Shown in pieces: positions 18,103-25,470 of a DNA stretch of 45,737 bases. The notes beneath the pieces were generated by a model. That model worked only from the letters and a program-made list of their open reading frames with translations. It was not told the origin of the DNA and did no database searches. A program made the position numbers and the translations under genes. Source of the DNA: Henriciella sp. (GTDB lineage: Bacteria > Pseudomonadota > Alphaproteobacteria > Caulobacterales > Hyphomonadaceae); the NCBI GenBank assembly GCA_012960415.1, contig DUBH01000005.1, forward strand, positions 1 to 45,737. The letters are read 5' to 3'. Every line of letters begins with the position of its first letter. Positions within the stretch are counted from its first letter, which is position 1.

Positions 18103-19278
18103 ATGGGGGGCACCGTGGACATCAAAGACATTTTCCCGCCGCCTGGTCACGTGCAGCGCTTGAGGTGCTCTGACTGCGACGGTTGGCTCGATCTCGCTTA
18201 TGCTGACTTCGACGAAACTGTGTCAGGGGCGCGGATAGCCATCAAAGGGCTGCCCGTACTTCGGTGTTCTACGTGCGAGAAGGACTATCTTCCGGACCGA
18301 TCGCGCATCTCGATCATCCGGCTGCACGAGCAGTGCGTGTCCAAGGTATCCGCCGGTGTCACCGTAACGCGTAGGAAGCTTGAAGACCGCTACCCCTTCA
18401 CGGACGTGCCGTTCCAGTATGATGCGGACGACTACGAATACCTGCCTGGCCTTCGCGGGCAGGGGGACGGTTTTCTCACACTTGTGTTCTTCAAGAGAGG
18501 GGTCTTGCTGAAATACGACACGGCGTCGGGCTATCGCCTGACGTTTGCGTCTCGGACGTACGGCACGATCACCACGGACGAAGACAACCAGATAAGCTTT
18601 GGCATCAACCGAAATGGCCGCGTCGTGATGTGGCTCGGCGACATCGCGACATTGCCCGTGCCGGAACAGTATTACCTGCTGTCTGAAAACGTGGAATCGG
18701 ATCACTCCATCGGCAGCGAATTCTACGATGGACAGATCGACTGCATATTTTCCGATCCAACACCGGAAAACGACCTACTCGCGGCAAGGACGGACTTCCT
18801 CGAAGCTGCCAGGATGCATTTTGGAGCGACGCTCGCCCACCTTGAAGCCGAAGTGGTGGCGATCGCCCTCGACTTTGCGAGGCCGCTCACAGACAGCGTG
18901 AAGAACCAACAGCATGCGGCGGACGCGCTCAACAAGATCCACGTCGAATCTCTGGATACACAGGCCATCGGGAAGTTGCTGAGCGCGGCCGGAGGCGATC
19001 CCAAAGGCCTTGGCGGCCTGAAGCGCCTGCAGACACTACTTGAAACGCTTCCCGGCAGTTCCGCAATTTCGAATCTCATGCTGCCGCTCTTCGTGACCTA
19101 CGATCTCCGGGTGGCAAACCTGCATCTCACATCTACGGGGACGGCGTCGGACAAGATGGACGATATCACGAGCCGCCTTGGTCTCCCGGCCGCCGCGCCG
19201 TTCTTTGATGTCTACGACGCGCTGGTGAAGCAGCTTGCGGCGGCTTATCGCGGGTTGCAGGAGCTCCTCACCCCGTAG
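18103..19278 (+). CDS. Unrecognised protein with N-terminal zinc ribbon
   Basis: A 391-residue soluble protein that I do not recognise. Near the N-terminus two CxxC pairs (Cys22/25 in RCSDCDG and Cys55/58 in RCSTCEK) look like a zinc ribbon. The middle (~95-230) is predicted beta-rich, with aromatic strands (FLTLVFFKRGVLLKY, RLTFASRTYGTI). The C-terminal ~150 residues look helical and include FARPLTDSVKNQQHAADALNK. There is no signal peptide and no membrane segment. AGGAAGG precedes the ATG. It sits alone beside the integrase, a place where ICEs often carry defence or cargo genes, so a defence role is conceivable but not shown by any motif. Confidence 0.72.
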   Translation: MGGTVDIKDIFPPPGHVQRLRCSDCDGWLDLAYADFDETVSGARIAIKGLPVLRCSTCEKDYLPDRSRISIIRLHEQCVSKVSAGVTVTRRKLEDRYPFTDVPFQYDADDYEYLPGLRGQGDGFLTLVFFKRGVLLKYDTASGYRLTFASRTYGTITTDEDNQISFGINRNGRVVMWLGDIATLPVPEQYYLLSENVESDHSIGSEFYDGQIDCIFSDPTPENDLLAARTDFLEAARMHFGATLAHLEAEVVAIALDFARPLTDSVKNQQHAADALNKIHVESLDTQAIGKLLSAAGGDPKGLGGLKRLQTLLETLPGSSAISNLMLPLFVTYDLRVANLHLTSTGTASDKMDDITSRLGLPAAAPFFDVYDALVKQLAAAYRGLQELLTP

Positions 19279-19502
19279 CTGCAAGAGGCGGTGGCTGATC
19301 TTTCGCGGCCTCTAGTCCAAGACGGGGCCAAGCGATGCACTGTGCCTTCGTCAGCTGCTTGTTCAACTCATCCTGCGGTGGGCGGCTCGGAAGATGCTTT
19401 GGCGGTGTCGCAGTCAATACGACTTAACGATTGGATGTCTGCTAACGGGCGCGCTGCCTACGAAACGCAGCATTGTCCGCAATGAGGGATATTTGAGACA
19501 GT

Positions 19503-19853
19503 TCACCGCATTCGATAATCCGGATGCGGTCCGCAGCCTTCGCGACCCTTGCGCCTTTGGGCGTCGATCCACTCCAGCACTTCGGCGAGGGGCCAGACGA
19601 CGCATCGGGGTGTCAGGTAGAACCGCTGCGGAAATTCGCCCTTCTGTTCGAGTTCGTAGATCGTCGTATCGGAGAGCGGCACAAGCTTGCGAAGCTCCGG
19701 CCGCCTGACGGTTCGGCGCCTGAAGATGTCGGCGGGCGTGATCCGTTCAGGATCGGTTGAAGTGACCGGAGCAGGGGCCTTTGGCGGCGGGTTCAGGTCC
19801 CGCGCGAAATCCCTAAGCCCTGTGCGCCCGCCCTCCTTTACGCGATGCAACAT
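19503..19853 (-). CDS. AlpA-like winged-helix DNA-binding protein
   Basis: A 116-residue protein. Residues ~50-105 match the AlpA/excisionase-type MerR-like fold: RPELRKLVPLSDTTIYELEQ (recognition part), then RFYLTPRCVVWPLAEVLEWID. The N-terminal ~45 residues are a Pro/Arg-rich extension. In trb-type alphaproteobacterial ICEs a protein of this class acts as recombination directionality factor (RdfS in Mesorhizobium); that role is possible here but is inferred from class only. GGAG lies upstream of the ATG and it starts 12 bases after the DUF736 gene, so it is the last gene of the trb operon. Confidence 0.8.
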   Translation of the reverse strand: MLHRVKEGGRTGLRDFARDLNPPPKAPAPVTSTDPERITPADIFRRRTVRRPELRKLVPLSDTTIYELEQKGEFPQRFYLTPRCVVWPLAEVLEWIDAQRRKGREGCGPHPDYRMR

Positions 19854-19865
19854 GACGCACTCCGA

Positions 19866-20180
19866 TTACACCGTCTTCGCCCGGTTCCACACCATCACGC
19901 CGGTGCCGTCTTTCTCGTTCTCGAAGAAGGCCGCGCGCATGGGGCTGGCAAAGCTCGGGTCGTCGAGTTTGACGGCGAGGTAGGGCGTTTCGCCATCCTT
20001 GCTTTCCTGACGCCAGGCAGCGCCGAGTTCGGCCCCGCCGGCATAGAGGCGGAAGTCGGGGGCACCGTCTGAGGCCTTGTCACTGTTGGGAACAAGCTGG
20101 GCTTTGACATTGATGGTCATGGTGCGGATGGTGCCGGTATAGCTGCCTTCCTTCAGGGTGAATGTTCCGATCTGTGCCAT
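19866..20180 (-). CDS. DUF736 family protein
   Basis: A 104-residue protein whose sequence fits DUF736 throughout: MAQIGTFTLKEGSYTGTIRT at the start, then a central AELGAAW and the DDPSFASPMRAAFF segment. The family is small, soluble, of unknown biochemical role and is found almost only in alphaproteobacterial and related conjugative elements next to trb genes. It lies four bases after the DUF2274 gene, in the trb operon. Confidence 0.9.
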   Translation of the reverse strand: MAQIGTFTLKEGSYTGTIRTMTINVKAQLVPNSDKASDGAPDFRLYAGGAELGAAWRQESKDGETPYLAVKLDDPSFASPMRAAFFENEKDGTGVMVWNRAKTV

Positions 20181-20184
20181 GGGT

Positions 20185-20421
20185 TTAGGTCTCCGTGCTG
20201 GCGGTTGAATGAAGGGCGCGTCGCGCCCGCTTGAACCCGGCGTCGGACGCCAGGAAGCTCTCGATCATGGCCGGGATCAGCGCTTCGGGCTTTTCCTCCG
20301 CGCCGTAGGTCTGGCGGTAGATTTCGGCATAGTCGCTGAGCGCGCTGGCGAGCTCGGGATCGACCGAGAGGCTCATGCGCACCGGGGTGCGGTCGGGTAA
20401 TTGTCCGAGACGAAGGGTCAT
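20185..20421 (-). CDS. DUF2274 family protein
   Basis: A 78-residue protein with the DUF2274 pattern (LRLGQLPDRTPVRMSLSVDP, then LSDYAEIYRQTYG and LIPAMIESFLASDAGF). The family is always encoded directly after trbI in these clusters, and its ribbon-helix-helix-like layout suggests a small regulator, but that is not proven. Its start overlaps the trbI stop by four bases. Confidence 0.9.
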   Translation of the reverse strand: MTLRLGQLPDRTPVRMSLSVDPELASALSDYAEIYRQTYGAEEKPEALIPAMIESFLASDAGFKRARRALHSTASTET

Positions 20422-21695
20422 CGTGTGGCTCCTTGGGGATGGGGTCTGAGAATGAGATCGCGGGTGACGACCACGCGCACCGGCCAGCCGGGGCGCACGC
20501 GGATGGTTGGCTGGATGCCAAGATTGCGCTCGACGACGCGTTGACCGGCCTGGTTGACGGTGTCGGTCGTGCCGCGGCGGATGGCGCGTTCCAGGTCGCC
20601 GTCTCCGTCTGCGCCAAGTTCGGCGCCGACGCCGAGAATGGTCGCGAGGCCTGCCGCGAGGAACACGCGGTCCCAGTGGTGATCGGTGCGGTCGGACAAC
20701 CCCGCAAAGCCCTGCGCGTCAGCACCCGGCGCCGAGATCACGATGGAGGACCCGTCCGGGAAGATGATCCGGTCCCAGGTCACGAGCGCGCGGTCTTGAC
20801 CGAACGAGACTTCCGACTGATACCGCCCGATAAGGCGCGAGCCCTGCGGGATGAGAAGGTATTGCCCGGTCACGGTGTCATAGACCGGTTGGGTGACCTG
20901 CGCGACGATCGTGCCGGGCAGGTCCGAATTGATCCCGGTCACGAGGCTTGCCGGGATCAGCGTGCCCGCCATGACCTGGTAGGGCGAAGCCGGGTCTTCG
21001 ATGCTGTGAGGGTTGTAGATGTCGCTGTCCGCGCCTTCCCTGGCGAAGGCCAGTTTACGGGACTGGAGATTGGTATCGGCGGGCTGGCCGAACGCTGACG
21101 GCGCGCCCTGCGGCAGGGCGGCGAGCGCCAGCAGCTCAGAGCCAAGATCAAGCGCGGGGTCGCGATAAGCGAAGCGGGTGTCGGTGGTGCTTGCGGTACC
21201 GCTCTGAGAGTCGAGCCGGAAGAAGACCGGCGCGCGGGCCGCTTCATCGGCAAGCGCGGCCTCGCGCATGCGCCTTGCGCGTTCGGCCTCGTCGGCCGGG
21301 TTCGGGCGGAAATCGTCCTCGAAGCGGGTCACATATTCGGGTTCGATGCCAAGCTCGCGTTCAGCCCGCAGCATGGTCGCGCCGAGATCGCCGGAGAGTG
21401 GCGGGCCAAGGCGCGCGATGCGGTCTTCCACCGGGGCAATCTCGCTATAGCTTGCCGGGAGGGTGGAGAGGCCTTCGGGCTTGCGTGTGTTCGTGGTGTT
21501 GTAGAGCTCGCGCCTTGCATCCGGATCGACGGCGGTTGGTGGCTTCAATGCAATTCTCATGGCGGCGAACAGGCCAAGCACGCCGAGGCCTGCGCCGACC
21601 ATCAGGACCTTGCGGTTGATCCGCGTAACCGGCTTCGGGCTGGAGCGGATCTTCAGCCGTTCGGCATGCTCGTCGAAGGGAATGGGCTCGGACAT
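20418..21695 (-). CDS. trbI: Conjugal transfer protein TrbI (VirB10-like)
   Basis: A 425-residue inner-to-outer-membrane scaffold of the type IV secretion core complex. It has a short cytoplasmic N-terminus, one membrane helix (~33-50, VGAGLGVLGLFAAM), a variable periplasmic stretch, and the conserved VirB10/TrbI C-terminal domain beginning around YQVMAGTLIPASLVTGINSD and continuing with LLIPQGSRLIGRYQSEV and WDRIIFPDG. It ends in the usual TrbI tail (WPVRVVVTRDLIL). An ATG two codons earlier (21701) overlaps the trbG stop; the ATG at 21695 has better spacing to GGGAA. Confidence 0.95.
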   Translation of the reverse strand: MSEPIPFDEHAERLKIRSSPKPVTRINRKVLMVGAGLGVLGLFAAMRIALKPPTAVDPDARRELYNTTNTRKPEGLSTLPASYSEIAPVEDRIARLGPPLSGDLGATMLRAERELGIEPEYVTRFEDDFRPNPADEAERARRMREAALADEAARAPVFFRLDSQSGTASTTDTRFAYRDPALDLGSELLALAALPQGAPSAFGQPADTNLQSRKLAFAREGADSDIYNPHSIEDPASPYQVMAGTLIPASLVTGINSDLPGTIVAQVTQPVYDTVTGQYLLIPQGSRLIGRYQSEVSFGQDRALVTWDRIIFPDGSSIVISAPGADAQGFAGLSDRTDHHWDRVFLAAGLATILGVGAELGADGDGDLERAIRRGTTDTVNQAGQRVVERNLGIQPTIRVRPGWPVRVVVTRDLILRPHPQGATR

Positions 21696-21700
21696 GGGCA

Positions 21701-22738
21701 TCAGTTCCCGAACAGGCCAGCCAGAGGCGAACGGCGCTCATTGCGGGAGATGCGGACGACCATCTGGTTTCGTTCGCCGAGCCGCAGTTCCGCCGCACGG
21801 AACAGGCGGTCCACGACATAATAATTGCCGCGCACCCGGTAGTTGACGAGTTCCGCGTCACCGTCCGCACCCAGAACAAAGAGCGGCGGCATGTCTGTGG
21901 TGGCGATGTCTTCGGGCATCTGGATGAACACCTGACGGCCATCATCGAAGACGCGCACAGGTTTCCAGTCGGGGCTGTCGCCGGAGAGCCGATAATCGAA
22001 GTTCAGGCCTTCCAGCGTCAGGCCGCGCTCAATGCTGCCAGCGTCTCTTGCAATGGCGCGTTCATTGCGGGCGGTGAGGCCTGCCAGTTCATCAGCCGGA
22101 TAGCGCCAGGAGAGCGCGGCCATATAGCCGCCCTCCGTGCTCTCCAGCTCCAGATGATAGGTCCGCCGGTCGGTGGCGATCATCAGATTGGTGCGGATGC
22201 CGGAGCTGATCGGTTTGACCAGCACATGGGCGCGGGCCGTCGCGCCCGAACCGGACACCGTGTCCCCCACCACCCAGCGCACCGTGTCACCGGCCGAAAC
22301 CGAGACGAGTTCCTCGCCCGGCTGCAGGGCGATGTCCGACACCTGGCCGGGGCTGGCATAGAGGCGGTAAAGCGCGCCTTCGGTATAGGGATAGACCTGG
22401 ATCGCGTTCACATAGCCGTCGACCGAAGGTTCGATCAGGGCGCTGGTGCGACCTTGTCTTATCGCTTCTGCCGGTGAAACCGACGGCGTGCTGACGGTCC
22501 TTGTATAGGTCCGTGTCACGCTGCCATCGGGATTGGTGGTGACGCGGGTGCCGATGGGCATCATCTGGCCGGGCAGCGGAAGTGCCACGGCGGTTTCGAC
22601 AATCTCGACAGGGTAGTCAGCGCGGTCCTCGACAGGCGTCGCGGCGACGAAGGCGCTGGCATCGATGGGGTCGAGTTCCGTCGTGGCGCAGGCTGACAAT
22701 AGCGCCATGGCAGAAGCGGCGGTGAGGATACGAAGCAT
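21701..22738 (-). CDS. trbG: Conjugal transfer protein TrbG (VirB9-like), lipoprotein
   Basis: A 345-residue outer-layer core component. The N-terminus is a lipoprotein signal (lipobox LLSAC), which is common for TrbG/VirB9-like proteins of this type. The C-terminal half has VirB9 features: NFDYRLSGDSPDWKPVRVFD, DGRQVFIQMP and ending GNYYVVDRLFRAAELRLG. The ATG at 22738 is chosen because GGAG lies about nine bases upstream; the ATG at 22747 overlaps the trbF stop by four bases but is almost on the ribosome-binding site. Confidence 0.94.
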   Translation of the reverse strand: MLRILTAASAMALLSACATTELDPIDASAFVAATPVEDRADYPVEIVETAVALPLPGQMMPIGTRVTTNPDGSVTRTYTRTVSTPSVSPAEAIRQGRTSALIEPSVDGYVNAIQVYPYTEGALYRLYASPGQVSDIALQPGEELVSVSAGDTVRWVVGDTVSGSGATARAHVLVKPISSGIRTNLMIATDRRTYHLELESTEGGYMAALSWRYPADELAGLTARNERAIARDAGSIERGLTLEGLNFDYRLSGDSPDWKPVRVFDDGRQVFIQMPEDIATTDMPPLFVLGADGDAELVNYRVRGNYYVVDRLFRAAELRLGERNQMVVRISRNERRSPLAGLFGN

Positions 22739-22743
22739 GGGGA

Positions 22744-23436
22744 TCATTCTCCTGTAACGAGGTCCTGACCCCAGTTCAGGGCATGGACATAAAGGCCGAG
22801 CGGATTGGCGCGCAGGGTCTGCGCATCCGTCGGCGGTTGGGTGATGAGGGTGAAGTTGCCGGTGAACCTTTGGGCGCGAACCAGCGCGCCATTCTCATAG
22901 GTCTTCTCGATCCAGCGGGCCTGGAAACTGTCGTCCGAGACGCGCACGACGCTGACGACATCCACCGTGCGGGATTTTCTGCCGACATCGGCGAAGGGAT
23001 CATTGGTCGAGGCGTATTCATTGAGCGTGGTGGCGGCGCGGTCAGTGACGAAGTCATAGGCGCGCAGCCAGTTTTCGCGCACGACGACCGGATCGACGCT
23101 GAGGCCGCGCACGTGCTCGATGAAGTTGGCGAGGTGATGCGCGATCTGCGCATCGGTCGGGGTGTAGCGCTCCGTCGCTGGCGAAACGGCGCGGGCCGCG
23201 CCGGTCTCATCGACTTCCACGACATAAGGCGTGACGGTCGATTGCATGCTCCGCCAGACCAGCGCGCCGGAGGTGACGAAGCAGAGCCCGAGACAGCCGA
23301 GCGCCATGAGCCGCCAGTTCTTTGCCTGCACGCGGGCGGAGCCGATACGGTCGTCCCAGACCTGTCCGGCCTTCTGGTAAGGCGTTTCAGGGAACGGGCT
23401 TGGCCCATAGCTGGAGGAAGATCGCCTGAAAGCCAT
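22744..23436 (-). CDS. trbF: Conjugal transfer protein TrbF (VirB8-like)
   Basis: A 230-residue bitopic inner-membrane protein. The cytoplasmic N-terminus holds the PETPYQKAGQVWDDRIGSAR motif of the TrbF family, followed by one helix (~45-65, LMALGCLGLCFVTSGALVW) and a periplasmic VirB8-fold domain with YTPTDAQIAHHLANFI and ARWIEKTYENG. VirB8 proteins nucleate assembly of the secretion channel. It starts three bases after trbL and its stop overlaps the region of the trbG start. Confidence 0.95.
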   Translation of the reverse strand: MAFRRSSSSYGPSPFPETPYQKAGQVWDDRIGSARVQAKNWRLMALGCLGLCFVTSGALVWRSMQSTVTPYVVEVDETGAARAVSPATERYTPTDAQIAHHLANFIEHVRGLSVDPVVVRENWLRAYDFVTDRAATTLNEYASTNDPFADVGRKSRTVDVVSVVRVSDDSFQARWIEKTYENGALVRAQRFTGNFTLITQPPTDAQTLRANPLGLYVHALNWGQDLVTGE

Positions 23437-23439
23437 CGT

Positions 23440-24756
23440 CTAATCGTCCTTGTCTTTGAGGGTTGGGTTCGCGCCCGAAGCGCCGCGATCGCCGTCGCGG
23501 ATCGAATGGGCGGCCATTTGGCCTGCCTGTCCCATGCGCTGGCTGGTCTGCATGCGGCGGGCCCAGCCGGGGCTCTGGGATGAGGATGATCCGGAGGCAG
23601 AGCTTTGCATGGATGCGGTCTCAGACCCGCCGGTTGCGCGCCAGGCGCCCTGACTGCCGCGTTGGTAGGCCTCGCGCATGGACTGGGCAGGACGGCTTGC
23701 AGCGCGGCGCATGGCGTCCCCGCCTGCGCGCGCGACACCGGCAAGGCCGGCGGCGACGCCCGCTGCGCCGGATGCGCCGGAGGCGACAGAGCCCAGCGTA
23801 TAGGAGGTGCGCGCCGCTCCTGCCATGCTGGCGCCGGCCTTGACGGCGCTTGAAGCACCGCCCGCGACCGCGCCGACAGCGGCGCGGCCGCCCATGCCCG
23901 CTACATAGGTCCCGGCAGCGACGCCCGCTGTAGCACCCACTGCTGAGCCTGCGCCGAGCTGCGGAGCGCCGGTGATCAGCCCGCTCGCAATGCCGGGCGC
24001 AAAGATGCCCATCCAGAAGAAGACAATCGCAGCCAGCACCGTGCCCATGACCTGCGCCAGCGTCACATCATCGCCGGTGCGGAACGCATCGGTCACCGAC
24101 GAGAAGAGCGTCGAGCCAATGCCGATAATAACGGCGAGCACCATGAGCTTGATGCCCGAGGTGATGACATTGCCGAGGACACGTTCGGCGAGGAACGTCG
24201 TCTTGTTCCAGAGCGCGAAGGGCACGAGCACGAACCCGGCCAGGGTCGTCAGCTTGAACTCCAGGATCGTGATGAAGAGCTGCACGGCGAGCACAAAGAA
24301 CGCGACCATGATGATCGCCCAGGCCACGAACATGACCGCGATCATGATGAAGTTATGAAAAAACGAAATCGGCCCCAGCATGTCGCTGATCTCTTCGAGC
24401 AGCGGCTGACCGGCATCGAGACCGACACTGGCAATGAAGCCGGGGCGCAGGAGATCATCGGCAGTCATCGTCCCGCCGCCAGCGGTCACGCCAAGCTCGG
24501 CGAAACTGTCAAAGACGATACCGGCGAGGAGAGAGAAGTTGCCGATGATGAAGGCGAAGAAGCCGACATAGAGCACCTTCTTCAGGAGCCCGGCGATGAC
24601 GTCCGTGTTCTGGCTTAGCGCCCAGAACAGGCCCGCCAGCGTGATGTCGATGGCGATGAGCGTGGTCGACAAATAAGCGACATCGCCCGCCAGCAGGCCG
24701 AACCCGCTGTCAATGTAAGCTATGAAGGTCGCAAGGAAGGTGTCGATCACGTCCAT
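23440..24756 (-). CDS. trbL: Conjugal transfer protein TrbL (VirB6-like)
   Basis: A 438-residue polytopic inner-membrane protein. The first ~290 residues carry about six hydrophobic segments in the TrbL/VirB6 arrangement, starting MDVIDTFLATFIAYID and including a conserved FWALSQNTDVIAG region after helix one or two. The last ~140 residues are a low-complexity Gly/Ala/Ser tail that ends in charged residues and is common and variable in this family. It is the channel component that contacts substrate DNA in VirB6 systems. Only six bases separate it from trbJ, leaving no room for trbK. Confidence 0.94.
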   Translation of the reverse strand: MDVIDTFLATFIAYIDSGFGLLAGDVAYLSTTLIAIDITLAGLFWALSQNTDVIAGLLKKVLYVGFFAFIIGNFSLLAGIVFDSFAELGVTAGGGTMTADDLLRPGFIASVGLDAGQPLLEEISDMLGPISFFHNFIMIAVMFVAWAIIMVAFFVLAVQLFITILEFKLTTLAGFVLVPFALWNKTTFLAERVLGNVITSGIKLMVLAVIIGIGSTLFSSVTDAFRTGDDVTLAQVMGTVLAAIVFFWMGIFAPGIASGLITGAPQLGAGSAVGATAGVAAGTYVAGMGGRAAVGAVAGGASSAVKAGASMAGAARTSYTLGSVASGASGAAGVAAGLAGVARAGGDAMRRAASRPAQSMREAYQRGSQGAWRATGGSETASMQSSASGSSSSQSPGWARRMQTSQRMGQAGQMAAHSIRDGDRGASGANPTLKDKDD

Positions 24757-24762
24757 GGCGCG

Positions 24763-25461
24763 CTATTCTCCGAGGAAGGCCCGGGTGCGTGCGCGACCAC
24801 GTTCGGCTTCGGCGAGTTGGCGCGCCCGCTCCAGCGCCTCGGCGCGGTAATGGGCCGCCATCATGGCTTCCATTTGCATGAGCTGCTCGGTCTGCAGGGC
24901 TTCGATCTGGTTGCCGGCCTGGGCGACCTGGAGATTGCCGACGGCGGACTGGCTGTCCGCGATCAGCCGGTCGAGGCTGTCACTGTCAGCCCGCGCTGTG
25001 GAGACGACCTGCGCCGTGACGGTCAGGCTGTCCCTGTAAGCTGTGCGCGATTGCCGCCAGCGGGCGCGGGCCTCTTCGACGAGCACGGCCTGACGCGGCG
25101 GCTCGGCGCCATAGTCTTCCGGGTACACCTCTTCATACTCGCGCTCGATTTCCTCGACGCGGTAGCCGATGCCTTCGGCCTCGCGCATCAGCTCCTCGAT
25201 GCGGCGCATACGGCGCAGGATGTCGTCAGCGATAGAATCCGGCAGTGCTTCCAGATCGCGCGCCATGTTTTCCAGCATTTCGATTTCATGGGTGAGCTGC
25301 TGGATCTGCTGGTTGACCTCCTGAAGCGAGCGGATGGCCTGGTAGATGTTCTGGATGTGATTGGCCGGGTCATACACCGTCCATTGGGCCGAAGCGGGCG
25401 GCGCGATGAGGATGGAGAGCGGCGCGGCGCAGATCAAAGCGGAGGCAAGTATGCGTTTCAT
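24763..25461 (-). CDS. trbJ: Conjugal transfer protein TrbJ (VirB5-like)
   Basis: A 232-residue periplasmic protein with a signal peptide (cleavage near ASAQ). The mature N-terminus has the family's VYDPANHIQNIYQAIRSLQE motif, then long amphipathic helices rich in Glu, Gln and Arg, as in VirB5/TrbJ minor pilus proteins. It lies nine bases after trbE, in the usual trbE-trbJ-trbL order. Confidence 0.94.
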   Translation of the reverse strand: MKRILASALICAAPLSILIAPPASAQWTVYDPANHIQNIYQAIRSLQEVNQQIQQLTHEIEMLENMARDLEALPDSIADDILRRMRRIEELMREAEGIGYRVEEIEREYEEVYPEDYGAEPPRQAVLVEEARARWRQSRTAYRDSLTVTAQVVSTARADSDSLDRLIADSQSAVGNLQVAQAGNQIEALQTEQLMQMEAMMAAHYRAEALERARQLAEAERGRARTRAFLGE

Positions 25462-25470
25462 CGGGGGCTC

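Noticed and set aside
19279-19502. Search for a gene in the gap between the zinc-ribbon gene and the AlpA-like gene
   Set aside because: Only short frames without ribosome-binding sites; the two flanking genes converge here, and no clear terminator hairpin with T run was found.
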